A stretch of DNA of 64,000 nucleotides, from assembly GCA_022702545.1 (NCBI GenBank), contig JAHRBC010000003.1:6200001-6264000 (forward strand). Direction: 5' to 3'. Of this stretch, positions 50,139-62,150 are shown in pieces (the first letter of the stretch is position 1; each line of letters begins with the position of its first letter). This DNA comes from Phycomyces nitens. Taxonomy: Eukaryota; Mucoromycota; Mucoromycetes; Mucorales; Phycomycetaceae. A program made the translations under genes and the position numbers. The notes under the pieces were generated by a model. The model did not search any database. It worked only from the letters and a program-made list of their open reading frames with translations, and was not told the origin of the DNA.

Positions 50139-53100
50139 ATGAAAACATTAATCACAAAAGGGCAAGCAGCACTACAAAAATTGAGTGGTTTCATTCATAG
50201 CAAACTACTATATTATCTTACCATTAGTAGACTGAAGTTAAATATAATAAACTTTTTTATTTTTGACAGCGATTATAATATTCAATATGTTCTATTAGAT
50301 AGAATAATAAAGTAGAGCCTTTTAGGCATGATATTTGTTTGTGATTTATTTCTACTTCTTATAACTATGTCGTGAAATTAATTGTAGTAGAAATAATAAA
50401 TAAATCAATTATTATCATGGTTATTCTCATAAGAAGAAAGAGAAATATGACTAGTATACTTACAAGTAAAGAGGTTGACCGAAAATAATGAATTGTCTTG
50501 TAGCTTTATTGTTATTTAACAGCATTGTGTACACTCTTGTTCTATATCTAGACATCTTTTTCAACCTAATAAACTATAAATTACAAAGATATGAAAATGA
50601 CGGCAGGCATATTCTTTTGAATTATCATTTTTATTGCCCACATTTTATCAGGGCCAAACAGCCTTTTAATACAAAGTATTTATTTTTCCTTTTTATTTTT
50701 TATATTCTTGTGCCTAAATATTACCACAAAATACTCTGGTAATTAATTCTTTTCTTTCACTTGTAAATATATTTTTTACTCAATATATTTTGTTATTCAT
50801 AGATAACTGCTTATAAATATATAATGGGGTCTCTCTATTGCACATGGCTGTATATCTAAAGGTAAGATCATATTATGCTAAAGCTCTTCTTTATTAATCA
50901 AATCACTCTTTTGTATATAGCTGCAAATTCTATTTTTCTATCCATCTCAATATAAAATTCTGGTAAACCTTTTATATTATAAATATGTTTTCTTTAATAA
51001 CATCTATCACAGACATCTTGCTATGCTCTTGTATGGACTCCCGATTAAAATTATCTGGCCATTCTAATGGCTATATCTTGTAAGTAAACCAATATTTTAG
51101 CATTATATATTGCCTATCTACAAATATTAACATATATCTATTAGACAATGATCATTTGTTGACATATTACAGAGAGTCTATCAAATGTTCTGTTTATTAT
51201 ATTAAAAATGTAAGTATAAGAATGAATGATTTATATAAAAATAATTTACTAAAAATCTTCTCTTTTACTTTTAGACAATATTGGCTTTCTTTCAGCTAGG
51301 TAAGTATCCTGGCTCTATTAAGAACCAGTTGATGGTGCCAATCAAGAAATATCGATTGGTAGAATAGATATACCAAAGAAATAATCTAGAGACTAGAATA
51401 TATAGCACAAATGTATTTTTATCAAATAAAACAAAAAATAAAAATTTTCAGAATCTATTGCTCCAAAAAAAAACAACAAACCAGGGAAGCTTGCTTGCAT
51501 AGAATAACTGCAATTACCTTGCAATAGTCTACAATCATCCCTGATAGACTGTCAAAACATACTATAAAACCCACTATAAAATATAATGAAAGATAAAACT
51601 GGTTGTTTGTAAGTGGCCAATCTCCTCCAACACAAATTGTCTGTGTATTGTAAAATACAATGCAAAAAGGGTAGATCGACTAGGAATATATTGTGGCTAT
51701 AATGTATATTTAAGTTTTGTGCTGTTTGAGGGCATTTAAATATTCTACATTAGATTCTTGTACACCAGTAGGTAGGATGATTCAGTTCACCTCCATATCT
51801 TTTTAGTCTACTATGGATCATGATGATATATTACCAAAAGCATAGTAAAACTATATAATTAAATAGCTTATTTTATAAGTTTTATCAACATAATACCCTT
51901 AGACTTTTGTAGTGCAGTGTGTTTAGTGCTAGGAGAGCCAGTAACTGAAGCAAATCGTGTGAAGTGCAAAGCCATTGTCAATGGGACACCATTTGATATT
52001 GTCTACACGTCAGAGAGAGGCAATACACAACCAATTGCCATTGGCAAGGTAGTTGCTGAACATGATCCCTTTATGTATCTTAGTTACCCTGATACACCAC
52101 CTCCTTGTCACGCTGATTCCTCCCACTTTATTGAAACAAACGACTCCAGCATACATAACAAAAGCAGCAGCTGTGCGCTGGATAATGTTGAAAGCAGTAA
52201 ACTATCAAAGTATCAATGACAACCATTACTTTGCTTTAATACAAATCCTTCTTTTTTTTGTAAGTTCCAGCTCGTGCAAGTCAACTGACAGTTACAATGG
52301 TAACAAAATTGAGAGCAGCGCAATATTTTATTTTTGTATATTTACTCTAGTATTTTTTTCTAGTCATTAAACCAACAAAAGATAGTATCATGGACCTTCT
52401 GCGCATCTTTTTGACAGCAAACCCAGCTAGTAGTGCCAAGAATTTTTATAATCTCAAGTCATTAACTGAAAAGGATATTTTCAATCTGGTGGTAGCCAAT
52501 ATACCAAATGTTGGTAATTCATTTACTGCCAACCAGATCAACAAATGGCTAACTAGTGATAGAAACTTTGGTCGGCCGAAGTCCACTTGTCAAGGGCATG
52601 CTGTCATCAAAGCCAGAGATCTATGGGTGCTGAAACCTGAGTTTATGGGCAAGTTGAGAAAAACCACTCCTTGGGTAAATGACTAACATTTTTTTGGGGA
52701 TGGAAATAGGAGATGCAATGGATAGAACGTTTAATCGTAAAACATTTCAGCAAATGACATGACAATTGACGGGTTGGATAACTGTCGGTTACTGCAGAAA
52801 GTCACCATTGAAAGAAACACCACAAAAACGTCTGGAACTATTACAGAAAATGGTGAATAATTTGCATGTGAATGACCTTTGTGAAAAAGTGTTTGTTTCG
52901 CCTATTTGTTGAGCAAGCTCAGACCTATTGACAAGAGATAAGTCTCTTACTACTACTTCCCAAACCATTTTGAAACAATTGCGATTTCAAAATGGTGACA
53001 TGCAAGGTAAAAAAAAAGGTCTACAGCACCAGATCTTAGCATTAATTTTCCACTTCCTTTCTTTTTCCTCTCTTCGTATAGATTTCCTTATGTTTGCAAA

Positions 53101-53173
53101 AACAACGACTTCATCTATTCGACTGGTTGTGCTGGACTACGCCGGCCTCTCCACAAATCTCATTGATGTCTGA
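50139..53173 (+). pseudogene. HTH plus serine-recombinase-like gene, right-arm copy, split by a CACTA element
   Basis: The ATG at 50139 and ten codons precede the CACTA element (50170-51914); the frame resumes at 51918. Blocks then follow: an N-terminal domain ending EHDPFMYLSY (to about 52085), an acidic Ser-rich linker, probable introns near 52200-52260 and 52300-52362, and a domain with SFTANQINKWLTSDRNFGRP (52390-52680). Next comes GYCRKSPLKETPQKRLELLQ (about 52785-52850). A final exon pair meets at a clean GT-AG intron (53009-53081) and ends RLVVLDYAGLSTNLIDV. The HTH-like block followed by a YCRxS motif recalls IS607-type serine recombinases, in which the serine of YCRVS attacks DNA. 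That likeness is remote and inferred. Frame breaks near 52780 and 52915 add to the transposon damage. Confidence 0.5.
50170..51914. mobile_element. CACTA-type element, inner copy, right arm (1,745 bp)
   Basis: Reverse complement of 47032-48779 with the same ends and the duplication CAG (50167-50169 and 51915-51917). Because both arms carry the identical insertion point, it happened before the inverted duplication. Confidence 0.92.
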
Positions 53174-53454
53174 TCATTTTTTAAGTATATAGAAACAGAT
53201 CTAGTTCATGATGGCCAAGCATATGTATTGATTTCTTTCTTTCTTTATAGAAATGTTAAGACAATTGAGCAAATTGTGATTGATCATAGCCACAAACTAG
53301 AGTCATTCAATTGAACTGAACTGAATGATCTCAATGTTTTCTCAAAATTTAATTGTCGCAAGGCCTCTATAAAATGATCAAATCTTTAATTGTCTATCAA
53401 TACTTCTCCATCACATCAATTTGTCTTTTTTACTTATGCACATATTTCATCTTC

Positions 53455-53741
53455 TGTGATGATCCAGCCTAATCAATGTATATTTTACATATACATAAGC
53501 TATAAGTACAGATTAGCTAAGAGCTAATAAGGTATGATAAAGGAATTATAGAAATGCATCAGAATAATAGTAATATGGATGTTGAGCTCAGAGGCTTACT
53601 CTATCTAATATCTTAATGTGGTGAAAGACCCCACATATCAGGAAGTCCAAGATCTTGTATAACAGCACATTGAAAGAGTATATAAAGAACAGCACATTTT
53701 GTATCTTAATAAAGAGAAGCTTATATATAGTCTGAAAGTAC
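53455..53741 (+). mobile_element. LTR-like repeat, copy 3 of 3 (right arm)
   Basis: Mirror of 45206-45493. Reads TGTGATGATCCAGCC at the start; TATAAAGAACAGC and CTTAATAAAGAG lie near the end and would serve as TATA box and polyadenylation signal. Confidence 0.65.
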
Positions 53742-53762
53742 TCACTTACTGTCTATATCTCC

Positions 53763-55887
53763 CACTACAAAAATTGAGTGGTTTCATTCATAGCAAACTA
53801 CTATATTATCTTACTATTAGTAGACTGAAGTTAAACGTAATACACTTTTTTTTATTTTTGACAGCAATTATATTATTCCATATGTTCTATTAGATAGAAT
53901 AATAAAGTAGAGCCTTTTAGATGTGATATTTGTTTGTGATTTATTTCTACTTCTTGAAACTATATTGTGAAATTAATTGTAGTAGAAATAATAAACATAT
54001 CAATTATTATCATGGTTATTCTCATAAGGAGGAAGAAAAATATAGTCAGTATAATTGTAAGTAAAGAAGTTGACTAAAAATAATGAATTGTCTTGTAGTT
54101 TTATTGCTATTTAACAGCATTGTGTACACTCTTCACTACAAAAATTGAGTGGTTTTATTCATAGCAAACTACTATATTATCTTACTATTAGTAGACTAAA
54201 GTTAAATATAATAAACTTTTTATTTTTGACAGTGATTATAATATTCAATATGTTCTATTAGATAGAATAATAAAGTAGAGCCTTTCAGGCATGATATTTG
54301 TTTGTGATTTATTTCTACTTCTTATAACTATGTCGTGAAATTAATTGTAGTAGAAATAATAAATAAATCAATTATTATCATGGTTATTCTCATAAGAAGA
54401 AAGAGAAATATGACTAGTATACTTACAAGTAAAGAGGTTGACCGAAAATAATGAATTGTCTTGTAGCTTTATTGTTATTTAACAGCATTGTGTACACTCT
54501 TGTTCTATATCTAGACATCTTTTTCAACCTAATAAACTATAAATTACAAAGATATGAAAATGACGGCAGGCATATTCTTTTGAATTATCATTTTTATTGC
54601 CCACATTTTATCAGGGCCAAAAAGCCTTTTAATATAAAGTATTTATTTTTCCTTTTTATTTTTATATATTCTTGTGCCTAAATATTACCACAAAATACTC
54701 TGGTAATTAATTCTTTTCTTTCACTTGTAAATATATTTTTTACTCAATATATTTTGTTATTCATAGATAACTGCTTATAAATATATAATGGGGTCTCTCT
54801 ATTGCACATGGCTGTATATCTAAAGGTAAGATCATATTATGCTAAAGCTCTTCTTTATTAATCAAATCACTCTTTTGTATATAGCCGCAAATTCTATTTT
54901 TCTATCCATCTCAATATAAAATTCTGGTAAACCTTTTATATTATAAATATGTTTTCTTTAATAATATCTATCACAGACATCTTGCTATGCTCTTGTATGG
55001 ATTCCGATTGAAATTATCTGGCCATTCTAATGGCTATATCTTGTAAGTAAACCAATATTTTAGTATTATATATTACCTATCTACAAATATTAACATATAT
55101 CTATTAGACAATGATCATTTGTTGGCAAATTACAAAGAGTCTACCAAATGTTCTATTTATTATACTAAAAATGTAAGTATAAGAATGAATGATTTATATA
55201 AAAATTATTTACTGACAATCTTCTCTTTTACTTTTAGACAGTATTGTCTTTCTCTTAGCTAGGTAAGTATCCTGGCTCTATTAAGAACCAGTTGATGGTG
55301 CCAACCAAGAAATATTGATTGGTAGAATAGATATACTAAAGAAATAATCTAGAGACTAGAATATATAGCACAAATGTATTTTTTTATCAAATAAAACAAA
55401 AAATAAAATTTTTCAGAATCTATTGCTCCAAAAAAAAAAAAAAACAAACAAACCAGGGAGGCTTGTTTGCATAGAATAACTACAATTAGCTTGCCATAGT
55501 CTACAATCATCCTTGATGGACTGTCAAAACATACTATAAAACCCACTATAAAATACAATTAAAGATAAAACTGGTTGTTTGTAAGTGGTCAATCTCCCCT
55601 GACACAAACTGTCTGTGTATCATAAAATACAATGCAAAAAAGGGTAGATCAACCAGGAATATATTGTGGCTACAATGTATATTTAAGCTTTGCGCTGTTT
55701 GAGGGCATTTAGATATTCTACAATAGATTCTTGTATACCAGTAGGTAGGATGATTCAGTTCACTCCCATATCTTTTTAGTCTACTACAGATCATGATTAT
55801 ATTTTACCAAAAGCATAGTAAAGCTATACAATCCAGTAGCTTGTTTTAAAAGTTTTATCTACATAATACCCTTAGACTTTTGTAGTA
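53763..55887. mobile_element. Compound CACTA-type element, outer copy, right arm
   Basis: Mirror of 43060-45185 with target duplication TCC (53760-53762 and 55888-55890). The same changed terminal base and the same tandem terminal duplication are present, so both arose before the arms were copied. Confidence 0.85.
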
Positions 55888-56383
55888 TCCATTACTATTT
55901 TTTTATTGTTTTAATACTCTAAAACACAAAACCACTGTACATCACTGGAAAAACCCCTCGATTTAACCTAGTATAAATGTTGCAGGAGGTTACTAGAAAC
56001 ATCGAGCTTTTTTTCATCTCAGACATTATTTTTGCTTCAAATAAAAAGTATAATTTTAATGCACCCTATTGGTTCAGGCAAAGGATTAAAGAACAATAGC
56101 CTTTTTTCTCATCTATAAAATGACAGCAAATAAAAATATGTAGCACTTGTTTTCTTTTTTATCTCACAATGGAATAACATATGGTGCTCTCCACCACATC
56201 CTGGCCTATTTATGAAAAACGAAGGCCTGGTCAACTTTACGAATTTAGTAATTTAAGTGTTTATTATGGTAGCTAGAATACTAAATGTAGTAGGCCTCTT
56301 CCAAATGGAGAATATCAAAAATCACCGTAAAGGGGGAACAGATTGGGCAGAAGTCATATAAAATGAAGTTTTGGCCAATAAAT

Positions 56384-57081
56384 AGAGAGGATTGGGGCCA
56401 TTACTTGCACTCTCACATTTTCCATAAATGGCAATCTATTTTAAGTCTTGTCTCCGGTGGTTGTACATAATGTGCAGATAACACAAGTTATTAGAGAGGA
56501 TTGGGGATTTTATTTGCACTCTCACATTGTGTGTAACTATTATGTAACACAAGTTATTCTCACTTTATTCTTACTTTATCTTCGCCTTTGCACTTTAGAA
56601 AAGTTTTAAAGTATGACAAACTTCAGAAATGTAGTATCTTTCTTTCTTCAATTGAAAAGACTTTATTCTATTAAAATGACACCTATTATTTATTTGTAAA
56701 GAGCTAGGATTTTCTACAATAACTTACTCAACGCATTTTGTATACATTTTTGCCTTTTGAACTTGTTGGAAACTCTTTTTCTATTAATTTTATCTGTCAC
56801 TATTGTATCACAAAACTAACTCAGAACTTATTGTGTTCCCTTTTTGCAATATTATTTGATAGTGTAGTGACACAACAAAGTGAGAATAACTTGAGTTATC
56901 CGCACATTATGTACAACCACCAGAGACCAGCCTTAAAATAGATCGCCTTTTATGGAAAATGTGAGAGTGCAAATAACGGCCCCAATCCTCTCTAATAAAG
57001 TGCAAATAAAGTGCAAATAACTTGTGTTACATAATAGTTACACGCAATGTGAGAGTGCAAATAAAATCCCCAATCCTCTCT
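56384..57081. mobile_element. Foldback element (right arm)
   Basis: Mirror of 41863-42563, with the same interleaved order of its two inverted-repeat pairs. Confidence 0.7.
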
Positions 57082-57082
57082 A

Positions 57083-57550
57083 ATTTTCTGTAATGACTTT
57101 GAGGGACTGAGTTTAGAAGTGAGACTATAGTTGTAGAAAACTAGTCGATTTAGAAGAGGTTTTGAGCTTGAGAAAGATGGAGCTTTATTGATAACATTTT
57201 GACAAGTATTTATACTGATTAAGTGAAGAGAGAATAAGAAAGAGAGAAGGTAGCTTATGCATGCAGTTATGCATGCTAAGCAGCTTAGAAGAAGTAGAAG
57301 GACGCAGAGGGATGATCCCTGCAGGAGCAGATGCAAACAGAGAGTACCTCAAGATACTAGTAAAGACGGGGTTTGTAACAGGACTTGTCCTTGGACATAA
57401 CAATTCCATTCATTTTAAGAATATTGTATCCCCCGCCCATTTGAATAATCGAACATCTTTGAAAAATCGTCTGAATATGAAATATTATCCAATCATCTGC
57501 TCAGAAATCGTAAAATTACTATATTCTGCTTCATTTTTCACCAGGTGTGA
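57083..57550 (-). promoter_or_regulatory. LTR-like promoter module, right arm, reading left
   Basis: Mirror of 41395-41860. The TATA box and CAATAAA lie on the minus strand near 57225 and 57190. Confidence 0.5.
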
Positions 57551-57740
57551 ACTGATGTCTGCTTAATGTAATTAATGTCTGCTTAATGTAGCTGATGTCT
57601 GGTTAATGTAACTGATGTCTGGTTAATGAAACTGATGTCTGCTTAATGTAGCTGATGTCTGCTTAATGTAACTGATATCTGCTTAATGTAGCTAATGTCT
57701 GCCTAATGTAACCGATGTCTGCTTAATGTAGCTAATGTCT
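57541..57740. repeat. Truncated 20-bp satellite array, about 10 copies
   Basis: Same 20-base unit as 39596-41394 in inverted orientation (CTGATGTCTGCTTAATGTAG). The first few units after the arm match the left array's end; farther out the order of variants differs. The array stops abruptly where DIRS sequence starts. Confidence 0.95.
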
Positions 57741-57833
57741 ATTAGTTATTTAGACGTGAAAATAAAATTTATGACATATGATTTCATCAACCCTCCCATT
57801 TCCCTTGCTGACCTTGCTCTTTGAGATCAATTA

Positions 57834-58993
57834 TTATAGGTCGAGGCCAAATTTGGCCCTCTCCCAAAATTGGGATGAGACCGTTAAACTAACAGGGAAG
57901 GAACAAATGCTGATGCAGAGGCGGTTTTCTGTCATGTCTCTTGTATCAAAATACTCCTCATTATCCTCCTCTTGTTTGTCCATCCTAACCGCTAAAGGTG
58001 GTGTCTGCAGGACCAGATTGGTAAAGTCTGCCTCTGAGGTATGGTTTTGTCTGTAGTGGTTCTGGAAAACCTCTTCTGACAACCAATTTCCCAAGGTGAC
58101 AATCTCATTAATGGGCATACCTCGTTCTAGAGCCAAAGAAGAAGCCAATGACCGGACCAATACTGTATGTGACGTGGAGAAGCAGACGAGGGCTCGCAGC
58201 CAGGAAGATATGGTTTCCGTTTTGACGGTGCAGGTAGGTTGGTTCCCCTTGACAAATAGAGCCTCTTTGGCTTGGTTCTTGGCAGCCGGGTGATCTCTCA
58301 AAACACAAAAAGCAGATACTGGACAGAGACGAGTGTCACGGTAAGGTCAAATGGATATTGTCTTTATGATTATTTGGCCTTTCCTATGCTCCTTGGGTGC
58401 GACGACATCAAAACTGAGATATCGTGTTGTTACATTAATGATGGCCGAGGTGAGAAAGGTATGGTACAAACCTTTTAGACGTAAAATCCGGCCATTGCTA
58501 ATAGAAAGGCCGTTTTTTGAGATACATTTGCCAATGACGTTTCCTTCGAGGATGGGACCTGAACCAACTGCTGTAGGGTAGGAGTAAGGTCAAAATGCAG
58601 CTTGGTCTGTGCAATTGGTGGAGCTTTGCCAGCTGGACGTGAGAACAACACATGTATGTCTTCATGATACCATAGTCTGGAAGGCTGAACATGGAGCTTC
58701 AAAGCCGCTGTCCGGTTGGTCTTGATAGTGCCCGACCCATATCCCTGAGAGTGCAAGTATACCAAAGAGTTGACCAAATCTTGTGCCAAAAATTCTGTGA
58801 AGGAGACATTCTGTTGTAATTCCCAGGTAATGAACAGATGTTGTCCTCGCTGATATAGGCGGTTGGTTGGCGTGTTGTCCAAACCAGTCTCCATGAACAG
58901 ATTGAGTGATTCATCATTCAGACCTGTGTCCTGATATTTGCGCTTGAGACTCTGTATGCGCCTAGTCTCCAAGTCGGGTTTTTGAGTGGCCAT
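57834..58993 (-). pseudogene. DIRS tyrosine recombinase (broken)
   Basis: The N-terminal part (58993 to about 58475) starts MATQKPDLETRRIQSLKRKY and has the helical core-binding domain. A stretch with several stops follows (about 58300-58475). The C-terminal catalytic part is readable at 58301-57834: SHTVLVRSLASSLALERG supplies the H-x-x-R pair, GNWLSEEVFQNHYRQ the conserved tryptophan and the nucleophilic tyrosine. The first catalytic arginine falls near the damaged middle. Enzyme role (known family): integration of circular DIRS DNA by strand exchange. Confidence 0.8.
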
Positions 58994-59332
58994 GGCGTTT
59001 TTGGTGAGGCTAGAACAATGTCGTTGGAGGACAGGACGAGAGGTGGCTCCAGAGCCATTTGCAGGAGCAATGGGTACTAAATTGCGCTCAGCCAAATTGG
59101 GACTACCAATGTTACGGTCAGATCTTCTTGCCATATCTTGTGCAGGCACCGGGCAATCAGATTCCATGGCGGGTTCAGATAGAAATTCGTCAATTTGGTC
59201 CAAGGAAGGGAGAATGTGTCTGTGGCTATCGCGTGGGGGTCTGGCATCCATGATATATAAGTTGGTAGAAGATGAGTGATGTGGTCCGCAAATAGATCGA
59301 TGGAGTGGTTCCCCCAACGTTGTTGGATCCGT

Positions 59333-60348
59333 TGAAAGGCGAACACTTGGCCATTGATCTTGCTGGTCCATACACCACCTCATACAACGGTAACCATTAT
59401 ATCCTAGTAATGGCTGACATCTTCTCCCAATTCTGTATACTCCATGCAATTCCCGACAAAACATCCTTAACAATTGCAAGACAACTTGTTCAGATCTTCT
59501 GTGACTATAGATTACTCAAGATCCTACAGTCAGACAATGGTACCGAGTTTGTCAATGAACTCATCAAGACATTCATCCAGGCAGCAGGAATCGATCATCG
59601 CCTAGTGACCCCATATCATCCAAGAGCAAATGGTGTTGCTGAGAAATGGGTACACATGGCAAAGGAAGTCATAAACAAGAGAATACAAGGAGCAAAGCAA
59701 GACTGGGATTTATACATCCCAAGTACGCAACTGGCCATAAACAGCAAACATGCTAAACTACATGGCACACGCCCCTTCACTCTCATGTTTGCCAGACAAT
59801 CGACCGATTTCTCTGACTACTAAAAAACGGAAAGTACACACACTTCTCCAAACTGTCTAAAAGAAATAAAGGACCGTATCAAACAAATGGAGACTGTCGT
59901 ATTCCCTGCTATCTGAGAACGCATCAAGGCCACACAAGCAGCAGACAAGGGAAGACACGATAAGGGCCATAATATCATAATGGAGTTTTCCAATGACAGG
60001 AGCGTGATGATCAAGAATATCCTCAGAAAATCCAAGACCAATCCAAGATATGAGGGACCATTCACAGTCAAGGGCAGAACAAAAGGAGGCAGCTACATCT
60101 TGCAAGACGAAACAGGCGCACTTTTATCAAGAAACATTCCGCCCTTGCAAATTAAGCTGATATCCCAAGATACCGTTATCTCTTCTGACAATTTCTACGA
60201 GATACAAGCCATCATTGACCATTGTAAAGACAAAGGCGACTATCTTTACAGAGTATGTTGGAAAAACTATGCACCAGATCAAGACACTTGGGAACCAACC
60301 AGTCACTTCAACGATTTGAGCATTATTGACAAATACTGGCAAAGATGA
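59333..60348 (+). pseudogene. Ty3/chromovirus integrase with chromodomain, 5'-truncated
   Basis: Starts abruptly inside the integrase: GEHLAIDLAGPYTTS holds the first catalytic D, LQSDNGTEFVNEL the second, and YHPRANGVAEKWVH the third (E). The frame continues unbroken except for TAA (59821-59823) and TGA (59914-59916), then through an SH3-like segment (NPRYEGPFTVKGR) to a chromodomain, YLYRVCWKNYAPDQDTWEP, ending at 60348. Chromodomains target such elements to heterochromatin (family knowledge). Protease, RT and RNase H are absent. The upstream sequence is DIRS on the other strand. Confidence 0.88.
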
Positions 60349-60526
60349 GGTGCTGAACAACCTCAGAAACAATCTACGATCAAACACAACAAGCGCACCA
60401 TGTCATCCCAAGAACCTACACGATCCAGTAAACGCAGATGCAACTGAACTCAACGAATGCTATAGTGTATCCTTACATATGCTCCCACGGCAATTCAAAC
60501 GGTTGTTCCAACCTGGAGGGGGGTAA
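60349..60526 (+). other. Chromovirus 3' untranslated region and polypurine tract
   Basis: The purine tract GGAGGGGGGTAA at about 60515-60526 lies directly before the LTR and would prime plus-strand DNA synthesis. Confidence 0.6.
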
Positions 60527-60906
60527 TGTTGTATCCAACATAATCGTAGATTGAAACATTAACACAAATTACCAATATTGAAACATATTGAATAACCGAC
60601 CTACTGGAAGTGCACTAAAGAGTGTACCTTTCCAAATACATTATTCATACGTAAAGACACACTAACAACTAGTACTAACACACTGGTTAATAGTACTAAG
60701 TAAAATAACAAGTTATATCTAATAGTTGGTAGAGAGAACAGACATTACATAATATCATCATATCATCACTAGCACTCATCTCAATGTCTATATAAACGCA
60801 CAATACAAACAGTAATAGTCTTCATCTTATTCACAAATTATTTCTCTCTTAATAAACAAAGTCTCACCATACTCTTGTCTGTGCTTTGTTTTCCTCTGAT
60901 TTGACA
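60527..60906 (+). mobile_element. Chromovirus 3' LTR (380 bp)
   Basis: Begins TGTTGTATCCAACATAAT right after the polypurine tract and ends TTTGACA. TATATAAACGC near 60789 is a promoter-like TATA box and TTAATAAACAAAG near 60848 a polyadenylation signal. DIRS coding sequence resumes immediately afterwards. Confidence 0.8.
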
Positions 60907-62150
60907 GCTTGTGTGGACAGCTTCCACAAGTTCTTGGTGAACATTCGACGGTATTCCAGGTCGGCCACCACATTCTCCTTGCCTGCTATGTGCTGAGCTG
61001 TCAGTCTGAGGCCATGGTGGAGGCACCAACGCCAAATCTTGGTTGCCAGCTGCATCAGAGGCAATGCTCGAGAGCCCTCTTGTTTGTTGAGATATGACAA
61101 CGAAGTTGTATTGTCAGTGCATATGAGAATTGAGGTGTTGCAAAGACTGGGGAAAGTTTGTAGAGCCAAATTCACTGCCTTCATCTCTTGCCAGTTGATG
61201 GATTGGCGTGCTTCCTCATGGTTCCAATACCTGTGAGCCATTTGCGACCCCAGTGCACATCCCCACCCCGTGTTGCTGGCATCCACAGACAGAACATGCT
61301 TGTTCTGAACTGGTAGGAGAGAACGTCCATTCCATTGCGTCAAGTTTTGGGCCCACCAACGCAGTTTGTGGAGGCATCCAGGTGAGAGTTCTTGGGGCAT
61401 ATCCCAAAACTGGTTCGACTTGACATGTTGGTTCTTGTACCACATTAGGTGTTGTGTGTATAGTCGAGCTGGGAACAAGGCAATGGTGGCTGCTTGTATT
61501 CGCATTGTGAGGCTGTGTACCAGCCAAGGTGTTGGGGTGGGGTGGATAATAAGTTAGCAAATTGAGTGCCGTATATCTCTCAGCTTCGTTCCCGGAATTT
61601 TGGTGATCATTTCCTGCGTGTCCAAGACATATCCAAGATGTTCCAGTTGCTGAGACGGGTGTAGAGAGGACTTCTTCTCGTTCACAATCCATCCCAATGA
61701 CTCTAGTTTGGATTTCAGTCGTTGGGTGTGATTGAATGACGCCTGCTTGGTGCTGCTGATAACTACCCAGTCGTCGAGATATGCACTGACTCGCATACCC
61801 AGTTTGCGTGCCCACTCCAGTACTGGTCACGTAATCTTGGTGAATAACCAGGGGACTATCGACAAGCCAAAGGGTGCTGTCCGGAACTGGTAAGTGGAGC
61901 CTTCCCATTTGAAGCGCAAGTATTTTCGGGATGCCTTGTGGACCAAGATGTGAAGAAAGGCATCTGACAGATCTAAAGAGGTGAGATAGTCCTGAGGTCT
62001 GATGAGCTTGCAAACCTCTTGCAGTGTCTCCATCTTGAAGTGGGGGGCCGTGATATGGTCGCTCAACTTTTCCAAGTTGAATACAGGGCGATATCCCCCG
62101 TTCTGTTTGGGTATCACAAACATCGGGCTTGTGAAACCTGGGGATGTCAT

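Larger units (their letters stand above)
49605..57560. repeat. Right arm of the 16-kb palindrome
   Basis: Reverse complement of 41385-49345; see that entry. The homology ends at the outer side where the 20-bp satellite begins: here only about ten units remain before unrelated DIRS sequence, while the left arm continues into the full array. Confidence 0.95.

Noticed and set aside
41385..57560. Dismissing the palindrome as an assembly foldback
   Set aside because: Arm-specific base changes, small indels and a unique loop argue for real DNA, although only spanning reads can settle it.
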